A DNA stretch of 40,385 bases from Alkalihalobacillus sp. YIM B00296 (lineage in GTDB: Bacteria > Bacillota > Bacilli > Bacillales > Fictibacillaceae): contig NZ_JAIBLJ010000033.1 of assembly GCF_020179385.1 (NCBI RefSeq), positions 1-40,385 on the forward strand, written 5' to 3'. The notes beneath the pieces were generated by a model. The model was not told the origin of the DNA, ran no database searches, and saw nothing but the letters and a program-made list of their open reading frames with translations. The translations under genes were made by a program, and so were the position numbers. Below are positions 9,190-18,472 of the stretch, in pieces (position 1 is the first letter of the stretch; each line of letters begins with the position of its first letter).

Positions 9190-10188
9190 ATGAGTTCAAG
9201 TACGGCAACTTCCCCATTACAAAAGGAAGAAGATATTAATAGAGGTTCTACATATCATAAATTAAAGCAAGAAAAGCCAAGAAAATTGAAGAAGAGAAGG
9301 AAGATTCTACAAAACTGGCAGCTTTACATATTTGTCCTACCAGCATTTTTATACTTTTTTATTTTTCATTATATTCCTATGTACGGGGTGCAAATTGCAT
9401 TTAAGAATTTCAATCCAACTTTAGGGATATGGGGAAGCGAATGGGTAGGATTTGATCATTTTACTCGATTTTTTCAATCATATTATTTTTGGGATTTATT
9501 AAAGAATACATTAGGAATTAGCGTCTACGAATTAATTGTAGGTTTTCCATTGCCGATCATTTTAGCGTTGGCATTAAATGAAGTAAAAGACAGTTTTTTT
9601 AAGCGTACTGTACAGACAGTGACATATGCCCCTCATTTTATTTCAGTTGTTGTTATGTCTGGGATGATCATAGCATTTTTGTCTCCAGCGACAGGAATAC
9701 TAAATCATGGTATTCAATTTTTGGGTTTTGAACCGATTGCTTTTTTGAGTGATCCTGATTGGTTTAAAACGGTATATGTATTATCTGGTGTATGGCAAAG
9801 TACAGGATGGGGGACTATTATTTATCTCGCAGCTCTTTCAGGCGTTGATCCACAGCATCATGAGGCTGCAATTGTAGATGGTGCCACACGTTTTCAGCGT
9901 ATTTGGCATATAAACATTCCGGCAATTGTTCCAGCAATGATTATATTATTAATTTTGAACGTAGGCAGCATTATGGCGCTGAGCTTTGAGAAGATTTTAC
10001 TTTTGCAAAATCCACTTAATCTTGAGTCTTCGAATGTAATTGCGACATTCGTTTATAAAGCAGGTTTATTAGACGCACAGTATAGTTTTGCGTCAGCCGT
10101 TGGATTGTTTAACGCTGTTATTAATGCGATTCTCCTAATAGTTGTAAACAAAATCGCGAAAAAAACGAGTGAAACAAGTCTATGGTAA
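9190..10188 (+). CDS. LplB-family carbohydrate ABC transporter permease
   Basis: First permease subunit of a binding-protein-dependent oligosaccharide importer; 332 residues. A basic N-terminus (about 40 residues) is followed by six membrane helices. The opening pattern YIFVLPAFLYFFIFHYIPMY is typical of the LplB/YtcP group, and the EAA loop that contacts the ATPase is present (HEAAIVDGATRFQRIWHINI). The start is ATG 9190, behind GAAGGAGGGG. The partner permease follows 16 bp later. As in most such Bacillus systems, no ATPase gene is nearby, so a shared MsmX-type ATPase probably powers it. Confidence 0.93.
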   Translation: MSSSTATSPLQKEEDINRGSTYHKLKQEKPRKLKKRRKILQNWQLYIFVLPAFLYFFIFHYIPMYGVQIAFKNFNPTLGIWGSEWVGFDHFTRFFQSYYFWDLLKNTLGISVYELIVGFPLPIILALALNEVKDSFFKRTVQTVTYAPHFISVVVMSGMIIAFLSPATGILNHGIQFLGFEPIAFLSDPDWFKTVYVLSGVWQSTGWGTIIYLAALSGVDPQHHEAAIVDGATRFQRIWHINIPAIVPAMIILLILNVGSIMALSFEKILLLQNPLNLESSNVIATFVYKAGLLDAQYSFASAVGLFNAVINAILLIVVNKIAKKTSETSLW

Positions 10189-10204
10189 GAGGAGGTATAA
10201 AACG

Positions 10205-11110
10205 ATGAATACTTCGATACATGAAACGAAAACGGACAAAATGTTTAAAGTATTTGTTTATATTTTTCTTACAGGAGCACTAGTGATCGTACTCTATCCA
10301 TTGATTTATATTATTAGTGCATCCATAAGTAATCCATCAGCTGTAAACTCGGGGAAAATGTGGCTTTATCCTATTGATATTACATTTGATGGTTACAAGC
10401 TAATCTTTGAAAATGGCGCTATTTGGAGGGGGTATCTCAATACAATTTTTTATACAGCATTAGGGACATTCATAAACTTAGCAGTTACGATCCCGGCAGC
10501 TTATGCACTGTCTCGTAAGGATTTTGCTGGTAGAAATCTTCTCATGGGTATGTTTGTTCTGACAATGTTCTTTAGTGGCGGTTTAATTCCAACTTACTTA
10601 GTAGTAAAAAATTTAGGACTTATTGACACAATTTGGGCGATGGTTTTACCGAATGCAGCTGCAGTATGGAACATCGTTATTGCTCGTGTATTTTTCCAAA
10701 CTGCCATACCAAAAGAATTAGAAGAGGCAGCAATCATTGATGGTGCCTCAAATTTTAAAATGTTTATTAAAATTATTTTACCTTTATCAGCACCAATTAT
10801 AGCTGTTATGGCGTTATTCTATGGTGTTGGCCATTGGAATGGGTATTTTAATGCATTAATCTACTTATCTGACAAAGAAATGTTTCCGCTTCAATTAGTT
10901 TTAAGAGAAATACTTGTATTGCAAGAAATGTCAGCACAAAACACGAATCTTACAGGCAGTATGGCTGAGGCGATACATAGTAAGCAACAACTTGCCGCGA
11001 TTATTAAGTATGGTGTAATGATTGTATCTACACTTCCAATTATTATTGTCTATCCGTTTTTACAACGATACTTTGTTAAAGGTGTGATGATAGGCTCACT
11101 GAAAGGGTAA
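10205..11110 (+). CDS. LplC/YtcP-family carbohydrate ABC transporter permease
   Basis: Second permease subunit, 301 residues with six membrane helices. It shows the LplC-type opening (VLYPLIYIISASISNPSAV), and the EAA loop reads ELEEAAIIDGASNFKMFIKI. The start is ATG 10205, nine bases after AGAGGAGG; an upstream GTG in frame would overlap the preceding gene and lacks a ribosome site. It forms a heterodimeric channel with the LplB-like subunit. Next comes the solute-binding lipoprotein. Confidence 0.93.
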   Translation: MNTSIHETKTDKMFKVFVYIFLTGALVIVLYPLIYIISASISNPSAVNSGKMWLYPIDITFDGYKLIFENGAIWRGYLNTIFYTALGTFINLAVTIPAAYALSRKDFAGRNLLMGMFVLTMFFSGGLIPTYLVVKNLGLIDTIWAMVLPNAAAVWNIVIARVFFQTAIPKELEEAAIIDGASNFKMFIKIILPLSAPIIAVMALFYGVGHWNGYFNALIYLSDKEMFPLQLVLREILVLQEMSAQNTNLTGSMAEAIHSKQQLAAIIKYGVMIVSTLPIIIVYPFLQRYFVKGVMIGSLKG

Positions 11111-11208
11111 GTAGTGTGTCTTCCCTAAATTGATAATTAAAGGGGGTGATCATTCAAAAAAGAAAAAAGCGTCAATTTAAGGGGAAAAAAATGAAAAGGA
11201 GATGCAGG

Positions 11209-12792
11209 ATGAAAAAAATACTAACACTGCTCTTAACCGTTATTTTAGTACTTACAGGATGCATTTCAAAAGAAGAGGCAAGTAAAGAACCTTCTAAAGA
11301 TGTTGAAGTGAATAAAGAGGGCTTTCCGATTGTAGAGGAAGAAATAAACTTAACAATGATGGCACCTGGTACTGGTTTGGCAGAATGGAAAGACATGCCT
11401 ACTTTAAAAGAGTATTCAGAGAAGACAAATATTAATTTTGAATATATCACTCCACCAATGAGTGATTTTCAGACAAAATTAAATTTAGCCTTTGCCAGTG
11501 GAGATATAGCAGATATTATTTATGCAGCAGGATCATCTAATTTGACTGCTGGTATGGAAGTGGATTATGGAAAACAAGGAGTATTGGTACCTTTAGAAGG
11601 CCTTATTGAAGAACATGCTCCAAATATTCGCAAAATATTTGAAGAAAACCCTGAAATTAAAAAATCCATTACAACAGTTGATGGACACATCTATTCATTA
11701 CCCGCAATTAATATGCACCCAACATCTGGTTGGTATAGAGGGCCAATGTGGTTCAACGGTCAATGGCTAGATGCATTGGGTGTGAAAGAACTACCTAAGA
11801 CAACTGATGAACTTTATGATTTATTAGTGCGTTTTAAAACAGAAGATCCTAATGGGAATGGAGAAGCAGATGAAATTCCATTAATTGATGTAAAAATGGA
11901 TAGCACACGTCCATGGTTACTCGGTGCTTTTGGGTTGAAAGAATGGGGTATTGATGAGGTTAATGGAACTGTCAGGTATACTCCAATTACAGAAAACTAT
12001 AAAGAATACTTAACTTACATGAATAAACTTTATGAAGAAGGGTTATTAGATTCAGAGACATTTTCGCAATCTGATGAACAGAAAAAAGCAAAAGGACAAG
12101 CAAACCGTCTTGGATTATTCCCAGATTATTTCTCGTTTTTTACTACTGGTGAATCAGAAGAAGAAGCAATAAACAATCCTATGTTCCATCCGTTAACCAG
12201 TTCAGTTTCAGATGAGCCATTGTTTCCTCGTAGTCCTGGAATTAATAGAGGTGCGTTCGCTATCACAAGTAACAATGAACATCCAGAAGCTTCGATTCGA
12301 TGGATTGATTATTTTTATTCAAAAGAAGGTCGTGAATACTTAAATGATGGACCTGAAGGATATCTATGGGAAAAAGGTGAAAATGGTACAAGAAAATATT
12401 TAGAGGTACCTGAAGGTTTTGATAGTAGAGAAGATTATCGAGGAACATTAACACCTGCATATGGAATTACTGCACCAACTGTAACGGCTAGAATTGAAGG
12501 TGTGGAACTATCAGAATTTGATAAATTTATTGAGGATGAAACGAAAGCAAAAATTGATCCTTATGCAGAAGTTCCAATTCCACTTATGTATTTAACAAAT
12601 GAAGAACAATCTACAATAAATACCATTGAAGTGGATTTACAATCCTACGTAGAACAAATGGAAGCTAAATTCATCACTGGGGTTGAACCATTATCTAATT
12701 GGGATAAATACGTAAAAACGATTGAAAATATGAATATTGAACAATATGTTCAAGTTTATCAAGATGCTTACGATCGTTGGAAAGACAGCTAA
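11209..12792 (+). CDS. Extracellular oligosaccharide-binding lipoprotein (LplA/YtcQ type)
   Basis: Substrate-binding subunit of the importer, 527 residues. Residues 1-18 form a lipoprotein signal (MKKILTLLLTVILVLTGC) with Cys18 as the lipidated residue, followed by a charged linker and the large bilobed binding domain. The 500-plus-residue size is typical of LplA-type proteins, which bind longer oligosaccharides than maltose-type receptors do. I chose ATG 11209 because AAAGGAG lies upstream and the signal peptide then starts correctly; in-frame starts at 11146 and 11191 add a basic tail without a good ribosome site. It belongs to the same operon as the permeases. The ligand is probably a mannose-rich oligosaccharide, by inference from the hydrolases that follow. 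Confidence 0.92.
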   Translation: MKKILTLLLTVILVLTGCISKEEASKEPSKDVEVNKEGFPIVEEEINLTMMAPGTGLAEWKDMPTLKEYSEKTNINFEYITPPMSDFQTKLNLAFASGDIADIIYAAGSSNLTAGMEVDYGKQGVLVPLEGLIEEHAPNIRKIFEENPEIKKSITTVDGHIYSLPAINMHPTSGWYRGPMWFNGQWLDALGVKELPKTTDELYDLLVRFKTEDPNGNGEADEIPLIDVKMDSTRPWLLGAFGLKEWGIDEVNGTVRYTPITENYKEYLTYMNKLYEEGLLDSETFSQSDEQKKAKGQANRLGLFPDYFSFFTTGESEEEAINNPMFHPLTSSVSDEPLFPRSPGINRGAFAITSNNEHPEASIRWIDYFYSKEGREYLNDGPEGYLWEKGENGTRKYLEVPEGFDSREDYRGTLTPAYGITAPTVTARIEGVELSEFDKFIEDETKAKIDPYAEVPIPLMYLTNEEQSTINTIEVDLQSYVEQMEAKFITGVEPLSNWDKYVKTIENMNIEQYVQVYQDAYDRWKDS

Positions 12793-12851
12793 TTATTAGA
12801 CTGAATATTCTTAACCTTCTGGTAGATTGATAAGTTCATATGATAATAGAA

Positions 12852-12892
12852 GATGAATCGTATAACTAAATAAAGTAGGTATACGATTCATC
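12852..12892. repeat. Perfect 13-bp inverted repeat between lipoprotein and GH3 genes
   Basis: GATGAATCGTATA (12852-12864) and TATACGATTCATC (12880-12892) around a 15-base loop. No U-run follows, so full termination is doubtful. In binding-protein operons such hairpins often protect the 5' segment and lower expression of the genes behind, which fits an abundant receptor ahead of an enzyme. Confidence 0.7.
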
Positions 12893-12972
12893 GTTATATT
12901 TGAAAATAGTGTGCTGTGAAAGTTACTACTTGGATGTTTAATCCTGGCAGCTATTATTTTGGAGGAATACAT

Positions 12973-15279
12973 ATGGAAAAATACAAAAATCATAATTATC
13001 CCATACAAGAAAGAATGAAAAGTTTAATAAACCAAATGACTTTAAAAGAAAAAATAGGTCAATTAAATCAGAAAATGTATGGGTGGGATGCCTATAGAAA
13101 AACAGAAAACGGCTATGAATTAACAAAAGCTTTCAAAGAACAAGTGGCCAAATTTGATAGTTTGGGTGCTTTATATGGTTTGTTTCGAGCAGATCCGTGG
13201 TCAAATGTTAATTTTTCAAATGGTATTAATGTAGAAGATAGTGCAGTTGTGACTAATATGATTCAAACGTATGTGGAAGAAAATACAAGATTAGGTATAC
13301 CTGTGCTATTTTCTGAAGAATGTCCACATGGGCATCAAGCATTGGAAAGCACCATATTTCCAACACATATTGGGTCTGGAGCCTCTTGGAATCCAGAGCT
13401 ACAGCAAAAGGTTTCACAACAAGTAGCGGATGAGTTACAAGCCAGGGGTGGGCACTTAGGTTTAGTCTCCACACTAGACATTGTTCGTGATCCTAGGTGG
13501 GGAAGAACTGAAGAGTGTTTTAGTGAAGATCCCTATTTATCTTCGAAAATGACGGAGGCTGTAGTTCGTGGAATGCAAGGAGAGAAAGAAGATACACCAA
13601 AAGTTCTCCCAGTATTAAAACATTTTGCTGCACAAGGGGCAGGAGTTGGGGGGCACAATTCAGGGCCAGCATTAATTGGTGAAAGAGAATTGCGTGAGAT
13701 TTTCTTACCTCCAATGAAAGCAGGGGTACAGTCTGGAGTTCTAGCTTGTATGGCTGCTTATAATGAGATTGATGGTGTTCCTTGTCACGCAAACCATTAT
13801 CTATTAACTAAGATTCTTCGCCAAGAGTGGAATTACAAAGGAATTGTAATGGCAGATGGTACTGCACTTGACAGGTTGCTATTGCTAACTGGAGACAAGG
13901 AATTAGCAGCTGCATATGGCTTAAAAGCAGGAGTAGATTTAAGTCTATGGGATGATGTTTATATGGCGATCGAAGCTGGTGTGGAAAGTGGGAAAATCGA
14001 AGAACAACTTGTTAATCAAGCAGTTTCAAGAGTATTGTATTTGAAATTCAAGTTAAGACTTTTTGATGACATACCAACTATAAATAAAGAAAAGCCTTCA
14101 ACTGTTATAAGAAATAATAACGCCATCGAAACGAATTTAGAAATGGCTCGACAGTCGATTGTATTAGTTGAAAACAAAAATAATCTATTACCAATCAGTA
14201 ATGAGATAAAGAAAATAGCTGTTATTGGCCCTAATGCTGACAGTATATACAATTTACTCGGAGACTATACACCACCACAGCGCAGAGAAAATGTTGTAAC
14301 AATCCTTGATGGTATAAAATCGATCGTCGGCAAGAATACAGATGTATTGTATGTAAAAGGGTGTGGAATTAGGAGGAATGATAAATCCGAGTTTGCCACT
14401 GCAAAGAAGATGGCTAAGGAAGCTGATATTGTAGTATTGGCTTTAGGTGGAACGAGTGCTAGAGAGTTTGGAATGGAATTTGAAAATAATGGTGCTGTGA
14501 AGGAATCCAATGAAACAGAAATGGATTGTGGAGAAAATGTTGATGTAGCTAGTTTAGAACTTGGTGGAGTACAACATGAGATAGTGAAAGAAATTCGCTC
14601 AACTGGAACGCCAATCATTTCTGTTCTTATTCAAGGCCGTCCTTATTCAATTCCAATGCTTACCAAATATTGTGATGCTATTTTAATAGGATGGTATCCA
14701 GGTCAACAGGGTGGGAGAGCTATAGCTGAAGTTCTATTTGGTGATGTTAATCCAAATGGCAAACTCCCTGTTTCTGTTCCTCGTTCATCAATGCAATTAC
14801 CGGTTTATTATAACTACAAGGATAGTGGTGCTAAAGAAGATTACTTTGATATGAGTGGAAAGGCATTATATCCTTTTGGTCATGGTTTAAGTTATACATC
14901 TTTTACATATCGTTTTCTTTCTGAAGTAAATGAAACGATCACCTTAAAGGAGCTGCAGAATTCCAAGCCAGTTAAGATATTTGTGGAAGTCGCAAATACT
15001 GGAGATAAAGATGGTTATGAAGTAGTCCAACTTTATATAAAAGATGTGGAAGCTACAGTGACACAACGGAATAAAGAACTAAAAGGATTTCAAAAAGTAT
15101 GGCTAAAAGCAAATGAAACCAAGACTGTTACTTTTTCTCTTGGTTTTGAGGAGCTAGCTATATGGGATGTTAACATGAATTTTAAAGTTGAACCTGGATT
15201 AGTAAAGCTGATGGTAGGTGGGTCTTCTAATACCGTGATCGAAAAAGACTTAATCATAGAGAATCGTTCACATTATTAG
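12973..15279 (+). CDS. Glycoside hydrolase family 3 beta-glycosidase
   Basis: A cytoplasmic exo-beta-glycosidase of 768 residues. It has an N-terminal barrel (about 15-360) with STLDIVRDPRWGRTEECFSE and KHFAAQGAG, and the nucleophile region GIVMADGTALD with Asp295. The C-terminal alpha-beta sandwich (about 390-610) and a fibronectin-III-like end (about 665-760) after PFGHGLSYTSF complete the BglX-type layout. It lacks the NagZ-type catalytic layout, so beta-glucosidase, beta-xylosidase or a related specificity is more likely than N-acetylglucosaminidase. The start is ATG 12973 behind GGAGG; a GTG at 12916 in frame has no ribosome site. It may share the importer transcript or be partly uncoupled by the hairpin upstream. 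Confidence 0.9.
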   Translation: MEKYKNHNYPIQERMKSLINQMTLKEKIGQLNQKMYGWDAYRKTENGYELTKAFKEQVAKFDSLGALYGLFRADPWSNVNFSNGINVEDSAVVTNMIQTYVEENTRLGIPVLFSEECPHGHQALESTIFPTHIGSGASWNPELQQKVSQQVADELQARGGHLGLVSTLDIVRDPRWGRTEECFSEDPYLSSKMTEAVVRGMQGEKEDTPKVLPVLKHFAAQGAGVGGHNSGPALIGERELREIFLPPMKAGVQSGVLACMAAYNEIDGVPCHANHYLLTKILRQEWNYKGIVMADGTALDRLLLLTGDKELAAAYGLKAGVDLSLWDDVYMAIEAGVESGKIEEQLVNQAVSRVLYLKFKLRLFDDIPTINKEKPSTVIRNNNAIETNLEMARQSIVLVENKNNLLPISNEIKKIAVIGPNADSIYNLLGDYTPPQRRENVVTILDGIKSIVGKNTDVLYVKGCGIRRNDKSEFATAKKMAKEADIVVLALGGTSAREFGMEFENNGAVKESNETEMDCGENVDVASLELGGVQHEIVKEIRSTGTPIISVLIQGRPYSIPMLTKYCDAILIGWYPGQQGGRAIAEVLFGDVNPNGKLPVSVPRSSMQLPVYYNYKDSGAKEDYFDMSGKALYPFGHGLSYTSFTYRFLSEVNETITLKELQNSKPVKIFVEVANTGDKDGYEVVQLYIKDVEATVTQRNKELKGFQKVWLKANETKTVTFSLGFEELAIWDVNMNFKVEPGLVKLMVGGSSNTVIEKDLIIENRSHY

Positions 15280-15316
15280 AATAAAAAGACAAAAGCAGAA
15301 TAGGAAGGAAAATAAA

Positions 15317-18300
15317 ATGCTGCGTATTCAACGTTTAATACGGATCTTACAGGCACATCAATATAAGGATTTACTTGAAATCCAAGGTTGGAAATCAAAA
15401 AAAGCTCAATATGTAAACCCTGAAGAGTATTCCTACTATAAAGAAAACATAGAAGGTTTAATAATAATAAATATAGGCGATTTGGTTGCGGAATCTGGTA
15501 CTACAGCTTTTCTTGACAATGAAGTAGAGATCCCTAGAAATTGGCAAAATGATACCGTAGGGATTTTATTTAAAGTAAATGGTAATGGAAAGAAATCATA
15601 TTGTGAAAGCCTTATCTCAATGCAAGGAATACCAATACAAGGTCTGGATCGAAATCGTGATCTAGTAATAATTCCTCCTGAAAAGTTAGGAAACAAAGTG
15701 ATGCATATACAAGTTGAAATATTTAACCCAGTTGGGATTCCGAAAGATCATCTGCGTGGATTTAACCTAGTTGCAGGTCCAGAAACAGATCCACCACCAG
15801 GATATTTAGAACAGAGTAGTTTGGTTCTGATAAATAAAGAAGTTCAAAGTCTTTTATACACATTGGAAGTTTGTTATAAGACCGCTACATTATTAGATAA
15901 AAGCGATACTCGCTACCATTTACTCCAGAAAGCTATGGGACAGGTAGTTGATCAGCTTGGTATGCCAAGTAAAGAAACACTCCTTGACCAGAATATACTT
16001 AGAAAAATGGAGGCAGGATTAAAACAAACCGTTAATGATTTATCAGGTTTTAGAGAAGGGACTATTCGAGCCATTGGTCAATCGCATATCGATATTGCAT
16101 GGTTGTGGCCTATTAAAGAAACAATTAGAAAAGGCTCTCGTACATTTTCTAGTGTTTGTACATTATTAGAAGAATATAACGATTTTGAATTTGCTCAAAG
16201 TCAACCTCAGTTATTTTCTTTCTTAAAAGAATATCAACCAAAAGTTTATGAACGAGTGAAGCAAAAAGTTGCAGAAGGTCGATTTGAAATTATTGGTGGT
16301 ATGTGGGTAGAACCTGACTTGAATATTCCTTCAGGAGAATCCCTTGTCCGACAACTGCTTTATGGTAAAAAATTTTTCAAAGATGAATTTGGTGTAGAGT
16401 CCCGAGTAGAGTGGTTACCAGATACATTTGGCTATTGTGCATCTTTACCACAAATACTAAAAAAAGCTGGGACAGACTATTTTATGACAACAAAACTAAA
16501 TTGGAATGATACCAATCGTTTCCCATATGATCTATTTTATTGGGAAGGAATTGATGGTACTAAGATACTATCTTACTTGCATAATATTCTTGGCCAGCAA
16601 ACAGAACCAGCAGATATTAAAAGTACATGGGAGGATTATAACCAAAAGAACGAATTTCCTGAGAGAATGTTAGTATATGGCTATGGTGATGGAGGCGGTG
16701 GTGTCACAAGGGAAATGATTGAGTATATAGAACGGTCTAGCAATCTTCCAGGCCTTCCAGATGTAAAATTTGATAAGGTACATGACTTTTTTGACAGAAT
16801 AGATTCGGAAAAGTCGCAATTACCTAACTGGTATGGGGATTTATATTTAGAACTCCACCGTGGTACTTATACTACTCATGCAAAAACGAAAAAGAATAAT
16901 AGAAAAGCAGAGTCTCTTTATAGAGAACTAGAGATTTGGAATAGCTTAGCTCACATCACTTTAGGTACAACATATCCGATGGAGGAAATAAACAAAGGTT
17001 GGCAGCTAATCATGCTCAATCAGTTCCATGATATTGTGCCAGGTACATCGATTTCAGCTGTATATGATTTATCAGAAAAACAATATAATGAGTTATTTGA
17101 ACAAGGAACAAAATTAAAAGAGGAAGCAATTAAGTATATTACTCAATCGATTAACACTGAGGGACCTGGTCAACCAATTGTTCTACTAAACAGCCTTAGC
17201 TGGACTCGTGATGAAATGATAACTATTACCGGAGGAAAAGAACTATTAACTAAAAAAATTATTGATAAACAAGGGAATAGCTATAAAACAGATTTTATCA
17301 TAAGTGATGATGAAAGTGTAACACTCAATGCATACATCGATCGTATTCCTGAAATGGGTTATAAAACAGTGTGGTTAGAGGATGCTGATCAACAAGAAAT
17401 CGCACTTTCTAAAGAATTCAGTGATCATTGGGAGACACCTGTTTATAAAGTAGAATTTACTAATAATGGTTGGATTAGTCGATTATATGATAAGGAATGT
17501 GATAAAGAGATTATTAAAGATGGAGAATATGCGAATGAGTTGCAAATATTCGATGACTTACCAACTGATTGGGATGCTTGGGACATAGATCCGAACTTTG
17601 AAAAGCAGCGTGCAATAAATCCCCATTTAATTGACTCTAAAGTAATTTATAAAGGGTCTGTTTCTGATAAATTAGAATTCATTTGGAAAGTGAATCATTC
17701 ATTGGTGACTCAAGAAATTACCTTTTACCATGACAGTAAAAAAATAGATTTTAAAACAACAGTAGATTGGCTGGAAAAACATAAACTTTTAAAGGTTGCA
17801 TTCCCAGTAAATATTTATAGCTCTAAAGCGACTTATGAGATTCCGTTTGGTTCGATTGAACGTGCTACTCATAATAATACAAGTTGGGAACAAGCTCAGT
17901 ATGAAGTATGTGGACAACGATGGGCAGACCTTTCAGAAGGGAATTATGGTGTAAGTTTATTAAATGATTGTAAATATGGTTATGACATAAAAGGAAATAA
18001 AATAAGACTTTCACTTTTACGTGCTCCAAAATGGCCCGATACCCAAGCAGATATAACGAAGCATGAATTTACTTATTCTTTATTCCCCCATGAAGGGGAC
18101 TGGAGAAACGGAGATACAGTTAAAAAAGGCCAAGAGTTAAATTCTCCAATAACTGTTGCTATGACATCTGCACATTCGGGTAAATTACCAGATTTGATGG
18201 CATTTATAAACACAAAGAGCGAGAGTGTAATAGTTGATTCAATCAAACAATCTGAAAATAAAGATGGGATTATTTTGAGAATGTATGAATCTAAAGGAAG

Positions 18301-18457
18301 TGAAACTTCTGCTATTTTGCAATTTGGACAAACGATGAATGCTATAAATGAAACGAATTTACTTGAGCAACCAGTGACTAAATTGTCTATGAAAGACGGA
18401 CAAATTAGTCGGAAATTTCATCCATATGAGATTAGTACATATCACGTAATGAAGTAG
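15317..18457 (+). CDS. GH38 alpha-mannosidase (long type)
   Basis: A zinc-dependent retaining alpha-mannosidase of 1046 residues, without a signal peptide. An N-terminal beta-rich region (about 1-240) precedes the catalytic barrel. Zinc ligands His257 and Asp259 sit in GQSHIDIAWLWP, the nucleophile Asp369 in WLPDTFGYCASLPQIL, and the distal zinc ligand His571 in QFHDIVPGTS. The C-terminal GH38C beta domain fills the rest. The layout resembles the cytosolic MAN2C1/Ams1 type of GH38. It starts at ATG 15317 after AAGGA, 36 bp from the GH3 gene, and the next GH38 gene follows after 15 bp, so they are co-transcribed. It probably removes alpha-1,2, alpha-1,3 or alpha-1,6 mannose from imported oligosaccharides. 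The linkage cannot be read from sequence. Confidence 0.93.
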   Translation: MLRIQRLIRILQAHQYKDLLEIQGWKSKKAQYVNPEEYSYYKENIEGLIIINIGDLVAESGTTAFLDNEVEIPRNWQNDTVGILFKVNGNGKKSYCESLISMQGIPIQGLDRNRDLVIIPPEKLGNKVMHIQVEIFNPVGIPKDHLRGFNLVAGPETDPPPGYLEQSSLVLINKEVQSLLYTLEVCYKTATLLDKSDTRYHLLQKAMGQVVDQLGMPSKETLLDQNILRKMEAGLKQTVNDLSGFREGTIRAIGQSHIDIAWLWPIKETIRKGSRTFSSVCTLLEEYNDFEFAQSQPQLFSFLKEYQPKVYERVKQKVAEGRFEIIGGMWVEPDLNIPSGESLVRQLLYGKKFFKDEFGVESRVEWLPDTFGYCASLPQILKKAGTDYFMTTKLNWNDTNRFPYDLFYWEGIDGTKILSYLHNILGQQTEPADIKSTWEDYNQKNEFPERMLVYGYGDGGGGVTREMIEYIERSSNLPGLPDVKFDKVHDFFDRIDSEKSQLPNWYGDLYLELHRGTYTTHAKTKKNNRKAESLYRELEIWNSLAHITLGTTYPMEEINKGWQLIMLNQFHDIVPGTSISAVYDLSEKQYNELFEQGTKLKEEAIKYITQSINTEGPGQPIVLLNSLSWTRDEMITITGGKELLTKKIIDKQGNSYKTDFIISDDESVTLNAYIDRIPEMGYKTVWLEDADQQEIALSKEFSDHWETPVYKVEFTNNGWISRLYDKECDKEIIKDGEYANELQIFDDLPTDWDAWDIDPNFEKQRAINPHLIDSKVIYKGSVSDKLEFIWKVNHSLVTQEITFYHDSKKIDFKTTVDWLEKHKLLKVAFPVNIYSSKATYEIPFGSIERATHNNTSWEQAQYEVCGQRWADLSEGNYGVSLLNDCKYGYDIKGNKIRLSLLRAPKWPDTQADITKHEFTYSLFPHEGDWRNGDTVKKGQELNSPITVAMTSAHSGKLPDLMAFINTKSESVIVDSIKQSENKDGIILRMYESKGSETSAILQFGQTMNAINETNLLEQPVTKLSMKDGQISRKFHPYEISTYHVMK

Positions 18458-18472
18458 TTTTGGAGGTTTAAA

